Shown here piece by piece: positions 53,685-63,720 of a stretch of DNA of 64,000 bases (position 1 is the first letter of the stretch; the number at the start of each line of letters is the position of its first letter). Made by a program: the position numbers and the translations under genes. Origin of the DNA: AP-15 sp963814865 (GTDB taxonomy: Bacteria; Pseudomonadota; Alphaproteobacteria; ATCC43930; CGMCC-115725); NCBI GenBank assembly GCA_963814865.1, contig CAWFEN010000012.1:62001-126000 (forward strand), read 5' to 3'. Under the pieces are notes generated by a model. The model did not search any database. It was not told the origin of the DNA and saw only the letters and a list, made by a program, of their open reading frames with translations.

Positions 53685-56258
53685 ATGACGATGGTCGAGA
53701 CCGCCGGGATCGCGGCGCTGCCGGTTCCGATGCCGCCGGCGCGCCCGGCGCCGCCGGTTCCGATCCGCGTCCACGGCAAATTCTTCTTCGCCGGCGAGCG
53801 GAAGCATTTTGTCAAGGGCGTCACCTACGGCCCTTTTGCCGTCGGCGGTCACGGTGCGCCCTTTCCCGAGCCCGCTGTCGTCGACAAGGACTTCGCGCTG
53901 ATGGCCGAGGCCGCGATCAACACCGTGCGCGTCTTCACGGTGCCGCCGCCATGGTTCTTCGACGCCGCCGAACGGGCAGGATTGAAGCTCCTGGTCGGAC
54001 TTCCCTGGTCGCAGCACATCACCTTTCTCGACAGCGCCGCGGTGCGCGCCCAGATCCGCGAGGCGGTGGTCGCCGGCGTGCGGCAATGCCGCCGCCACCC
54101 GGCGGTTTTCGCCTACCTCGTCGGCAACGAGATTCCGCCCGACATGGTGCGCTGGCACGGCGCCGAAAAGGTGCGCCGGTTTGTGCGGAGCCTTGTCGCG
54201 GCGGTCAAGGAAGAGCACCCCGGCGCGCTCGTCAGCTATGCCAATTTTCCGTCGACCGAATATCTGACGATCGACTTCACCGATTTCGTCTGCTTCAACG
54301 TCTACCTCCACGACGAGGCTGCGTTTCGGCGGTATATCGCCCGGCTGCACAACCTCGCCGTCGACCGGCCGCTGGTGCTGACCGAGTTCGGCGTCGATTC
54401 GATGCGGCAGGGCGCGGAAGAGCAGCGGCATATCCTGTCCTGGCAGGTCCGCACCGCCTTTGCGGCGGGTGCCGCCGGCACCTGCGTCTTTGCCTGGACC
54501 GACGAGTGGTTCACCGGCGGCCACGCGATCGAGGATTGGGCATTCGGCCTGGTCGATCGCGAGCGCCGGCCGAAAGCGGCGCTCGCGGCGGTCGAGCGCT
54601 GCTACAGCGGCGCGCTGCCGCCGCCGCTGCCGCGCCATCCGCGGGTCTCGGTCGTGGTCTGCGCCTACAACGCCGAGCGCACGATGGAGCCGTGCCTGGC
54701 GTCGCTCGCCACGCTGAACTACCCGGATTACGAGGTCATCGTCGTCAATGACGGCTCGCGCGACCGCACCCTCGAAATCGCCGAGAGCCATCCCTATTGC
54801 CGGATCATCAGCCAGCCGAACAAAGGGCTGAGCGCCGCCCGCAACGTCGGCGCGGAAGCCGCGACCGGCGAGATCGTCGCCTATACCGACAGCGACTGCG
54901 TCGCCGACCCCGACTGGCTGACCTACCTCGTCGCCAAGATGGAGGCGGGCCGCCTCGCCGCCTGCGGCGGGCCGAACTTTCCGCCGCCCGAGGACAGCCT
55001 GGTTCCGGCTGCGGTCGCCGTCGCACCGGGCGGACCGACCCATGTGCTCCTGAGCGACGAGGTCGCCGAGCATATCGCCGGCTGCAACATGGCGTTCCGC
55101 CGTGAGACCCTGCTCGGCCTCGGCGGCTTCGATCCCGTTTACCGCGCCGCCGGCGACGATATCGACATCTGCTGGCGGTTTCAGGACGCCGGCCATGTCA
55201 TCGGCTTCAGCGCGGCCGCCGTCGTCTGGCATTTCCGCCGCAACACGGTTGCCGCCTACTGCAACCAGCAGCGCGGCTACGGCAAGGCCGAGGCCCTCGT
55301 CTACTCGAAACATCCGTTCCGCTTCAACATGTTCGGGCAGGCCAAGTGGCTCGGCCGGATTTATGGCGACCTCTCCACCTCGCTGCTGCTGTCGCGCCGG
55401 CCGGTGATCTATTCCGGGGTGTTCGGGCGCGGCCTGTTCCAGACCCTGTACGAGCCGCCCTCGTCGCTGAGCGCATTCCTGCCGCTGACCTTCGAATGGA
55501 GTGCCGCGGCATTGGTGCTGGCGCTCGCCGGGATCGTCGGCGGCGGGTGGTGGTGGCTGCTGGCCGTGCCGCTGCTCGCCACCCTCTGGCTGTGCATCAA
55601 CGGCGCGCGCAAGGCGCCGATCGACGAGCGCTTCACCGGATTTCAGGCGCGGGCGCTGGTCGCCCTGCTGATCTATCTCGGACCGCTGCTGCGCGGCTGG
55701 GAGCGGCTCAAATGGCGGCTGCGCGAGATGCGCGGGCAGACCCATATCGGCCTGCCCGAAACCGGGCAGCGCGCCCGCATCGCCTGGGCCGATCGCGCCT
55801 TGTACCTCTCCTATTGGAGCGAGGCCGGAGCCGAAAAAGAGCAGCTGCTCGGCGCGCTGATCGACTTCCTCGTGCCGCACAAATACGTCGTCACGGCGGA
55901 TACCGGCTGGAACGGCTGGGACCTCGAGATTGCGCGCGGCCTGTTTGGCCGCTCGCGGGTTGTGGTTTGCGCCGAGAACCATGGCGGCGCCAAGCGGCTG
56001 TTGCGGGTGCGCTGCACGATGCGCCTGTCGAGCCTCGCCTCTTTTCTGCTGCGCGGCAGCGCCGGGCTGACGGCGATCGCGCTGATCCTCGGCTGGCCGC
56101 TCGCCGCGGCGGTGATCGGCGGCGCCGGGCTTGCCGGGTTCGCGGCGATGGCCTGCCAGCTCGTCGGCTTTGGCCGATTGATGCACCGCATCGTCGAAGG
56201 CGTCGCCCGGCAGGTGCGGCTGCTCCCGGTCGAGCCGGCGATCCCCGTGCCCCGATAG
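53685..56258 (+). CDS. Glycoside hydrolase-like / GT2 glycosyltransferase fusion, membrane
   Basis: An 857-residue two-enzyme fusion. Residues about 25-310 form a clan-A (GH2/GH5-like) TIM barrel: E149 in VGNEIPP is the acid/base and E234 in LTEFGVDS the nucleophile, both present. Residues about 320-560 form a GT-A family-2 transferase (SVVVCAYNAERT, NDGSRD, TDSDCVADPDW). Hydrophobic helices follow (about 605-645) and near the C-terminus (about 785-830). ATG 53685 follows GGGAG. It is 89 bp after galE and 18 bp before an ABC exporter, so it probably builds and trims the exported glycan. Confidence 0.85.
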   Translation: MTMVETAGIAALPVPMPPARPAPPVPIRVHGKFFFAGERKHFVKGVTYGPFAVGGHGAPFPEPAVVDKDFALMAEAAINTVRVFTVPPPWFFDAAERAGLKLLVGLPWSQHITFLDSAAVRAQIREAVVAGVRQCRRHPAVFAYLVGNEIPPDMVRWHGAEKVRRFVRSLVAAVKEEHPGALVSYANFPSTEYLTIDFTDFVCFNVYLHDEAAFRRYIARLHNLAVDRPLVLTEFGVDSMRQGAEEQRHILSWQVRTAFAAGAAGTCVFAWTDEWFTGGHAIEDWAFGLVDRERRPKAALAAVERCYSGALPPPLPRHPRVSVVVCAYNAERTMEPCLASLATLNYPDYEVIVVNDGSRDRTLEIAESHPYCRIISQPNKGLSAARNVGAEAATGEIVAYTDSDCVADPDWLTYLVAKMEAGRLAACGGPNFPPPEDSLVPAAVAVAPGGPTHVLLSDEVAEHIAGCNMAFRRETLLGLGGFDPVYRAAGDDIDICWRFQDAGHVIGFSAAAVVWHFRRNTVAAYCNQQRGYGKAEALVYSKHPFRFNMFGQAKWLGRIYGDLSTSLLLSRRPVIYSGVFGRGLFQTLYEPPSSLSAFLPLTFEWSAAALVLALAGIVGGGWWWLLAVPLLATLWLCINGARKAPIDERFTGFQARALVALLIYLGPLLRGWERLKWRLREMRGQTHIGLPETGQRARIAWADRALYLSYWSEAGAEKEQLLGALIDFLVPHKYVVTADTGWNGWDLEIARGLFGRSRVVVCAENHGGAKRLLRVRCTMRLSSLASFLLRGSAGLTAIALILGWPLAAAVIGGAGLAGFAAMACQLVGFGRLMHRIVEGVARQVRLLPVEPAIPVPR

Positions 56259-56276
56259 CAGCCGGGCGCGGCCGCC

Positions 56277-58060
<1,784 letters not shown>

Positions 58061-58070
<10 letters not shown>

Positions 58071-58116
58071 AAACCCGGCTCTCGCTGAAAAACCCGACTC
58101 TCGCTGAAAAACCCGG
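58061..58116 (+). repeat. Three tandem copies spanning the exporter's stop codon
   Basis: Three head-to-tail units of CTCTCGCTGAAAA(A)CCCG (18, 19 and 19 bp; 58061, 58079, 58098). The exporter's TGA is in the first copy. All three carry TCTCGCTGA in step, so the gene may have lost or gained a few residues by slippage here. Confidence 0.7.
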
Positions 58117-58184
58117 GCTAAATGACGCGCCGCGGGCGGCCGCGCCGGTCTATAATCGCGCCTTAGAGCGGCGTGGGGGAAGGG

Positions 58185-58373
58185 ATGCACCTCTTCAAGG
58201 AACGGGCGGTGCGGGACTGTGCCGCGGCGGCACAGGCGGTCCCGGTCATCGATTGCGGGCCGCGCTATCCGAAAGCCATCTTTCGCGGCCCCGTGCTCGA
58301 ATTCTACCGGGCCAGTTACTTCCCTCAGAAAGGGCATCAATCCGAGGCGGCGCGCCTGGCCGCGGCCGAATAG
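58185..58373 (+). CDS. Hypothetical small protein
   Basis: A 62-residue protein (MHLFKERAVRDCAAAAQAVP ... FYRASYFPQKGHQSEAARLA) that I do not recognise. GGGGGAAGGG lies directly before the ATG and a TATAAT element at 58151-58156 is 28 bp upstream, though without a clear -35. It is 13 bp before the cupin gene on the same strand and probably belongs with it. Confidence 0.5.
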   Translation: MHLFKERAVRDCAAAAQAVPVIDCGPRYPKAIFRGPVLEFYRASYFPQKGHQSEAARLAAAE

Positions 58374-58386
58374 GGGAGGAGGCGAC

Positions 58387-58941
58387 ATGTTCGATCTCGA
58401 CCGGTTCATCGAGGAATGCCGTGCCGCGGTAGCCCAAGACCCCTCGCACAAGGCCGTGCGCGAGGTGGTCGCGCGCGCCGTTTCGGAATTGGGTGCGGTG
58501 CTGGCGGGGCTCGGCGAGCCGCGGCGGGCCGAGGTGCAAAAACTTTACCGCGGCCCGGATTTGACGATCCTCAACGTGATCTGGGGCCGGCACATGACGA
58601 TCATGCCGCACAACCACCTGATGTGGGCGGTGATCGGCATCTATACCGGGCGCGAGAACAACATCTTCTGGCGCCGGCTGCCGGACGGGGCGAACGGCCG
58701 CATCGAGGCCGCCGGGGTCAGATCGCTCGGCGAGCGCGACGCGGAGCCGCTCGGCCGCGACATCATTCATTCGGTCACCAACCCGCTGCCGCGGCTGACC
58801 GGCGCAATCCACGTGTACGGCGGCGATTTCTTCGCGGTCGAGCGCAGCGAATGGGATCCCGAGACGCTGTACGAAAGCCGCTACGATCTCGACAAGAACA
58901 TGCGCCTGTTCAACGAAGCAAACGCCGCGGCGGCCGGGTAA
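58387..58941 (+). CDS. Cysteine-dioxygenase-like cupin protein
   Basis: A 184-residue double-stranded beta-helix protein. The metal-site pattern is in WGRHMTIMPHNHLMWAVIGIY (three His), with a later HSVTNPLPRLTGAIHVYGGD. This resembles predicted CDO/thiol-dioxygenase-fold metalloenzymes. GGGGAGGAGGCGAC upstream of ATG 58387. An MBL-fold gene begins 8 bp after its stop, so it is the middle gene of a short operon. Substrate unknown. Confidence 0.78.
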   Translation: MFDLDRFIEECRAAVAQDPSHKAVREVVARAVSELGAVLAGLGEPRRAEVQKLYRGPDLTILNVIWGRHMTIMPHNHLMWAVIGIYTGRENNIFWRRLPDGANGRIEAAGVRSLGERDAEPLGRDIIHSVTNPLPRLTGAIHVYGGDFFAVERSEWDPETLYESRYDLDKNMRLFNEANAAAAG

Positions 58942-58949
58942 ATCAGCCG

Positions 58950-59738
58950 ATGAGCGTCAAGCTGTACGCCTTCACCTGCGGCCGGTTGACCGGCGAATAC
59001 GCCCATCTGATGGAAGGCGGCGAGGGCGACATCACCGTGCCGGTCCCGGTCTATCTGATCGAGCACGACAAGGGCCGCGTGCTGTTCGACACGGGGCTGC
59101 ACCCGGATTGCCGGCACGATCCGGCCGGGCGGCTCGGGGCGCGGCTCGCCGGGCTGTTCAGGATCGACTTTCGCCCGGGCGAGGAGGTCAGCGCGCGGCT
59201 CGCGGCGATCGACCGCGACCCGGGCAGGATCGACCTCGTCATCAACTCGCATTTTCATTTCGACCATGTCGGCGGCAATGCCCTGATCCCGAACGCGACG
59301 ATGCTGGTGCAGCGGCGCGAATGGGATGCCGGCATGGATTCAGAGACCGCAGCAAGGCGCGGCTTCAACCCGCGCGACTTCGACCTCGGACATAAATTGC
59401 GCCTGATCGACGGCGAATACGACGTGTTCGGCGACGGCTCGGTCGTCTGCCTGCCGACCTACGGCCATACGCCGGGGCACCAGTCGCTGCGCCTGCGCCT
59501 CGACCGGGGCCATCCACACCTGCCCGGTGGACGCGACATCGTGCTGGCCGCCGATGCCTGCTATTTCTGCCGCACCCTGCGCGAGCGGCGCCTGCCGCGC
59601 CATGTCGCGGACCGCGACGGCATGCTGGCCTCGCTCGACAGGCTCGCCGCGCTCGAGGCCGGCGGCGCGCATATCTTTTTCGGCCACGACCCGGAATTCT
59701 GGCTGGGCGTGCCGCAAGCACCCGCTGCCATCGTGTAA
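58950..59738 (+). CDS. MBL-fold hydrolase, AHL-lactonase-like
   Basis: A 262-residue metallo-beta-lactamase-fold enzyme. The dinuclear zinc motif is S-H101-F-H-F-D-H106, with His in YGHTPGHQS, Asp in LAADACYF and His in FFGHDPEFW. Length and motifs fit the AiiA/AttM N-acyl-homoserine-lactone lactonase group, so quorum-signal degradation is possible, but general lactonases share these features. Start is ATG 58950, 8 bp after the cupin stop. Confidence 0.82.
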   Translation: MSVKLYAFTCGRLTGEYAHLMEGGEGDITVPVPVYLIEHDKGRVLFDTGLHPDCRHDPAGRLGARLAGLFRIDFRPGEEVSARLAAIDRDPGRIDLVINSHFHFDHVGGNALIPNATMLVQRREWDAGMDSETAARRGFNPRDFDLGHKLRLIDGEYDVFGDGSVVCLPTYGHTPGHQSLRLRLDRGHPHLPGGRDIVLAADACYFCRTLRERRLPRHVADRDGMLASLDRLAALEAGGAHIFFGHDPEFWLGVPQAPAAIV

Positions 59739-59751
59739 CCGACACGATCGC

Positions 59752-60477
59752 ATGAAACTGCCGCGCGCCATCCTGTTCGACCTCGACGACACCTTGCTGA
59801 TCGCGTTCGGGCCGGCGGAATCGCAATGGCGGCGGGTCGTCGCAGACCATGCCGAGCATTTCGCCCCACTCGCTCCGGCGGTGGTGATCGAGGCGATCCA
59901 GGATGCCTCGCGCGAATTGTGGGCCGATCCGGCGCAGCACAAATATTGGCGCCACCGGATCGGCGCGGCGCGCCGGCGGATCGTCGCCGACGCCTTCGAC
60001 GAGCTCGCCGCCGCCGGGCACCGGATGCCGGTGCGGACGGTCGGCGACCGGCTCGCCGACCGTTACAACGCCCTGCACGAGGCCGAGCTGCGGATGTTTC
60101 CCGGCGCGCACGAGACCGTCGACCGTCTCAGGGAACTCGGCGTGCGCCTGGCGCTGATCACCAACGGCGCCGCCGAGCCGCAGCGCGCCAAGGTGGTGCG
60201 GTTCGCGCTCGAGCACCGCTTCGACCATATCCAGATCGAGGGCGAGCACGGCTTCGGCAAACCCGAGGAGCGCGCCTATACCCATGCAATGGCCGCGCTC
60301 GGGGTCGGCCCGCACGAGACCTGGATGGTCGGCGACAACCTCGAATGGGAAATCGCGGCGCCGCAGCGTCTCGGCATCCATGCGATCTGGCACGACGGCT
60401 ATGGGCTCGGCCTGCCGCCCGACCCGCCGGCACGGCCCGACCGGATCATCCGGTCATTGCCGGAATTGCTGCTGTAG
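59752..60477 (+). CDS. HAD-family hydrolase
   Basis: A 241-residue HAD phosphatase-type protein: DxD motif FDLDDTLL (D10, D12), motif II ITNGAAEPQRAK, Lys in FGKPEERAY and the acidic WMVGDNLEWEI. Cap type I with helices at about 25-110. Broad small-molecule phosphatase activity is likely. It follows the MBL gene by 13 bp. Confidence 0.86.
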   Translation: MKLPRAILFDLDDTLLIAFGPAESQWRRVVADHAEHFAPLAPAVVIEAIQDASRELWADPAQHKYWRHRIGAARRRIVADAFDELAAAGHRMPVRTVGDRLADRYNALHEAELRMFPGAHETVDRLRELGVRLALITNGAAEPQRAKVVRFALEHRFDHIQIEGEHGFGKPEERAYTHAMAALGVGPHETWMVGDNLEWEIAAPQRLGIHAIWHDGYGLGLPPDPPARPDRIIRSLPELLL

Positions 60478-60498
60478 CCCGGCTTTCTACCCGGCCTT

Positions 60499-60906
60499 CT
60501 ACAAGGCGGCGACCGCCTGGACCTCGATCCGGAACGATTCGTGGACGAGACGGTCGACGATCAGCAGCGTGTTCGGCGGACAGGCGCCGCCGGGGAACAG
60601 GGCGGGGAAGGCGCGGCCGCGATAGGCCATAAAGCCGGCGATGTCCTGCGAATGCACGAGATAGGTCGTGAACTGGACGATGCTGCTCCAGCCGGCACCG
60701 ACCGAAGCAAGCGCCGCCGCGATATTGGCGAAGACCTGAACGCATTGCGCATCGAAATCATCCGCCCCGACGATATCGCCGGCTTTGTCGGTCGCGACCT
60801 GGCCGGCGATAAAGACGAGCTCGGATGCCTTGACCCGGGCGATTTGCGAATATTGGCCGAGCGGCCTGCCCATCGCCTGCGGGCTGGAGATCGCAATCTC
60901 GGCCAT
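60499..60906 (-). CDS. RidA/YjgF-family protein
   Basis: A 135-residue deaminase-fold protein. The family pattern is visible in SQIARVKASELVFIAGQVATD and the C-terminal PPNTLLIVDRLVHESFRIEV, which includes the conserved Arg position. RidA proteins hydrolyse reactive enamines/imines. ATG 60906 is used. Convergent with the HAD gene, 21 bp apart. Confidence 0.84.
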   Translation of the reverse strand: MAEIAISSPQAMGRPLGQYSQIARVKASELVFIAGQVATDKAGDIVGADDFDAQCVQVFANIAAALASVGAGWSSIVQFTTYLVHSQDIAGFMAYRGRAFPALFPGGACPPNTLLIVDRLVHESFRIEVQAVAAL

Positions 60907-60928
60907 CGGCACCTCTCCGCCCGTCCCG

Positions 60929-61156
60929 CTACTGCACGCGGCGCAGCCCGAGATCGGCGAGGCAGCCATCGAGCGGCCCGCTCCCGGCCCGGTCCTGGCA
61001 GGCCGCGACAACGGCCGCGAACTCGGCCCGGGAAGGGGACTTGCCGCTCGCTTCCTGCCAGCCGGCAACCTCCGAGGAGGAACTCGCCGGCCCCACGGCA
61101 TTCGGTGCCGCGCAGCCCGCAAGGCTCAACAGGATAAGAAAGGCTATCCCCCGCAT
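60929..61156 (-). CDS. Small lipoprotein
   Basis: A 75-residue exported protein with a short signal and lipobox (MRGIAFLILLSLAGC, Cys15), predicted to be lipid-anchored. The mature part contains two further cysteines (AACQDRAGSGPLDGCLADLG), probably a disulfide. No known family. It lies 22 bp upstream of the RidA gene on the same strand. Confidence 0.65.
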   Translation of the reverse strand: MRGIAFLILLSLAGCAAPNAVGPASSSSEVAGWQEASGKSPSRAEFAAVVAACQDRAGSGPLDGCLADLGLRRVQ

Positions 61157-61247
61157 CCGACCCCCGCAATCATTCCCCGCGGCGACTTTATCCGGCCGCT
61201 CCGGCTGGCGCTACCCCCCGAATGCGAGCCGGCCCGGCCGCGCCCGA

Positions 61248-61892
61248 TCAGGCGGGCTCATATTCGCGGTCCTTGCTCGGGATCAGATCATAGGGCAGGG
61301 CGAAACCGGGCATCGCCTTCAGACGCCGCGACCAGGCTTCGAGGTTGGGCCAGCGGGCGATGTCGAAGCCGCCCTCGGCCATGAACACCATGCGGCCCCA
61401 GCAGCCGATGTCGGCGATGCTGCACGCCTCGCCGACCAGCCACTCGCGGTCCTTCAAGGTGTTGTCGACAAACGCCAGGGCTGCCTCGGCTTTCGGCCGG
61501 AACTCGGCGATCACCTCCGGGTGCGACGCACGAAACCGCGCCGAATGGCGGACCTTGGCGACCGCGGTGATGTGATCCGCTTCCCAGGACAGCCACTCGC
61601 GCGCCTGCCAGCGCTGCTGCTCGGCCGCGGGCTCGAAATGCCCGGTGGTGCGCGCGAGATAGTCGAGGATCACGTTCGATTGCAGGATCGTCAGCCCGCG
61701 ATGGCGCAAGGACGGCACCACCCCCCAGCGATTGACCGCCAGGTAATCCGGCATCTTCTGCACGCCGAATTTGAGGTTGACCGTGCGGAACGAGTAGGGC
61801 AGCCGTGCCAATGCCAGATAAAGGATCGGCTTGTAGCTCGAACTCGAGGTGAAGCTGCCGTAGATCGTCAGCCGGTCATCGGACGCGCTCAT
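61248..61892 (-). CDS. Glutathione S-transferase family protein
   Basis: A 214-residue GST: thioredoxin-like N-terminal domain (TIYGSFTSSSSYKPILYL ... LRHRGLTILQSNVILDYL, with the E/QS motif as QSN) and an all-helical C-terminal domain with the structural D in VGEACSIADIGCWG. Ser residues at TSSSS could activate glutathione. Its ATG overlaps the end of the Ldh-family gene by 4 bp, so they are co-translated. Confidence 0.87.
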   Translation of the reverse strand: MSASDDRLTIYGSFTSSSSYKPILYLALARLPYSFRTVNLKFGVQKMPDYLAVNRWGVVPSLRHRGLTILQSNVILDYLARTTGHFEPAAEQQRWQAREWLSWEADHITAVAKVRHSARFRASHPEVIAEFRPKAEAALAFVDNTLKDREWLVGEACSIADIGCWGRMVFMAEGGFDIARWPNLEAWSRRLKAMPGFALPYDLIPSKDREYEPA

Positions 61893-62953
61893 TCGGGCTC
61901 CTCGAAATCCAGCTTTTCGGTGAGGCCGTAGCCGTCGGCCAGCTGGCGCAGCTTGAACCAGGTCGCATCCTCGACCTCGATGCCGTTCGCGCTGCGGTCC
62001 TGCTGGCGGCGGTATTCGATCTCGCCGGGGTAGAGGACGCCGCTCGAACCCTCGGCCGGCGGGGTCGATTTGAGATAGGCGGCGAACTCGCCGACATCCT
62101 TCTTGAACCCGGCGAGCGGCCGAAACGCCGCGACGTTGAACACCGCCATGAAGCAGCCGTCATTGTGGCGCCCGGTCGGCTCGACGCCAAAGCCGAGCCC
62201 GGTCAGCAGCCCGCACAGGATCTCGACCATGACCGCGAGGCCGGTGCCCTTGTAGCCGCCCTCGGGACCGCCCAGCGGCAGCAGGGCCCCGCCCTGGCGC
62301 AGCTGGCGCGGATCGTTGGTCGGCCGCCCGTCGCTGCCGATGACCCAGTTGTCCGGCACCTCCTCGTTGCGGGCGACGGCGAGCGCGATCTTGCCGGCCG
62401 CCGCGGCCGAGGTCGCCATGTCGAGATAGAGCGGCGCCTCGAGGTCGGACGGGATCGCGATCGAGATCGGGTTGGTGCCGAGCCGCGCCTCGCGCCCGCC
62501 GAACGGCGCCACCGCCTTTGGCGAACGCCCGGAATCGGCGGTGCAGAGCCCGATCATGCCGGCCTGCGCCGCCATCTGGGTATAGCTCGACAACCGGCCG
62601 ATATGGCCCTGGCGGAACACCGTCGCCGCCGCGACGTTGGCTTTCCGCGCCTTGTCGATGGTCAGCCGCATCGCCCGCTCGTTGGCGACGTAGCCGAAGC
62701 CCCAATGGCCGTCGACGACGGTCGTCGTCGCCGATTCCTGGACGATCGTCCACGGCGCCCCCGGCACGATGTGCCCGACCTTGATGCGCTCGATATAGGT
62801 CGGGATCTGGATGACCCCGTGCGAATCGTGGCCGACGAGGTTGGCGCCGACGATGTGGCGCATGACCAGCCCGGCCTCGTCCGGCGGCGTCCCCGCCGCC
62901 TCGAACAACGCCCGGCCGATCTCGGTCAGGCGTTCCGCTGCGATTCTAGGCAT
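61889..62953 (-). CDS. Ldh-family (malate/L-sulfolactate-type) dehydrogenase
   Basis: A 354-residue NAD(P)-dependent dehydrogenase of the Ldh_2 fold. Blocks are GANLVGHDSHGVIQIPTY (catalytic His), TVVDGHWGFGYV, GHIGRLSSYTQMA, FGGREARLGTNPI and GPEGGYKGTGLAVMVEIL. GGGAGAGAGCC is before ATG 62953. Overlaps the GST start by 4 bp. A deleted remnant of a paralogue lies at 38649. Substrate may be malate, sulfolactate or a ureido acid. Confidence 0.88.
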   Translation of the reverse strand: MPRIAAERLTEIGRALFEAAGTPPDEAGLVMRHIVGANLVGHDSHGVIQIPTYIERIKVGHIVPGAPWTIVQESATTTVVDGHWGFGYVANERAMRLTIDKARKANVAAATVFRQGHIGRLSSYTQMAAQAGMIGLCTADSGRSPKAVAPFGGREARLGTNPISIAIPSDLEAPLYLDMATSAAAAGKIALAVARNEEVPDNWVIGSDGRPTNDPRQLRQGGALLPLGGPEGGYKGTGLAVMVEILCGLLTGLGFGVEPTGRHNDGCFMAVFNVAAFRPLAGFKKDVGEFAAYLKSTPPAEGSSGVLYPGEIEYRRQQDRSANGIEVEDATWFKLRQLADGYGLTEKLDFEEPE

Positions 62954-63029
62954 GGCTCTCTCCCTGATATGCCGTTGCAAACTCGGCGCGATCCGCCCGG
63001 ACCGGCGTGCCGAAATCAGAAAGACCGGG

Positions 63030-63350
63030 TTACGGCAGCGTGAGGCCGGACGGCTGGCGTGCCGGCTTTGTCACCACCCGCCGCGTCGCCGGATCGACCC
63101 GCTCGATCGGCGCCGTCGGCAGTTCATGCAACGGCATTTCCAGAATGTCGAGCCGCGCGCGTTCCCGGCCCGGACGGGCCGCGACATCCGCCAGCAAATG
63201 CTCCCGGCTGCGCGCCAAACCGGCCATATCTCCCGGCTCCAGCGATCCGTGCACGAAGGTTGCGTGAACCTCGCCGCTGATGCGGTCGAAGGCGACCAGC
63301 ACCGTCATGTGCATCGCCTCGCCGCCCGGCCCTTTCGATATCGTGATCAT
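63030..63350 (-). CDS. Hypothetical protein
   Basis: A 106-residue protein I do not recognise. It has strand-rich TVLVAFDRISGEVHATFVHG, then an acidic/basic helix (SREHLLADVAARPGRERARL). Start ATG 63350 gives MITISKGPGGEAM. It follows the 63361 gene by 10 bp on the same strand. Confidence 0.55.
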   Translation of the reverse strand: MITISKGPGGEAMHMTVLVAFDRISGEVHATFVHGSLEPGDMAGLARSREHLLADVAARPGRERARLDILEMPLHELPTAPIERVDPATRRVVTKPARQPSGLTLP

Positions 63351-63360
63351 CGTCTCGTCC

Positions 63361-63720
63361 TCATGCCAGGGTGTAATACACCCAGCCGCCGCAGGCGGTC
63401 GCCGCAACGATGTCGAGGGCGACCGTTATCGAGACGCAGTTCGGCACATCGATCCAGCTGGTGATCGCGGCAACCTCCGTTTCCTGCACCACGCCGTTTT
63501 CGTCGAGGAATTCGAAGCGTTTGAACGCCGCCACCGCGACGCCGGCCTGACCATCGAGTTCGCCGATGCTCACCTCGTTCAGGTACGCCGAGGCGAGGAT
63601 ATGCGGCGTGCCCTGGAACGGGATTCGAAAGTAATTGTTTTGCAGGGCGCCGGCGTTGGTCAGCGGGCCCCAGCTTGTTGTCTGTACCCAGTTCACCGCC
63701 ACGAGCGATCCTCCCGGCAT
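63361..63720 (-). CDS. Hypothetical protein
   Basis: A 119-residue soluble protein, strand-rich and aromatic (VNWVQTTSWGPLTNAG, NNYFRIPFQGTPHIL, CGGWVYYTLA at the end). Not a family I recognise. The ATG at 63720 has GGGAGG-type sequence around it but no clear site. Probably co-transcribed with the following 106-residue protein; both could belong to a surface or phage-like unit. Confidence 0.55.
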   Translation of the reverse strand: MPGGSLVAVNWVQTTSWGPLTNAGALQNNYFRIPFQGTPHILASAYLNEVSIGELDGQAGVAVAAFKRFEFLDENGVVQETEVAAITSWIDVPNCVSITVALDIVAATACGGWVYYTLA

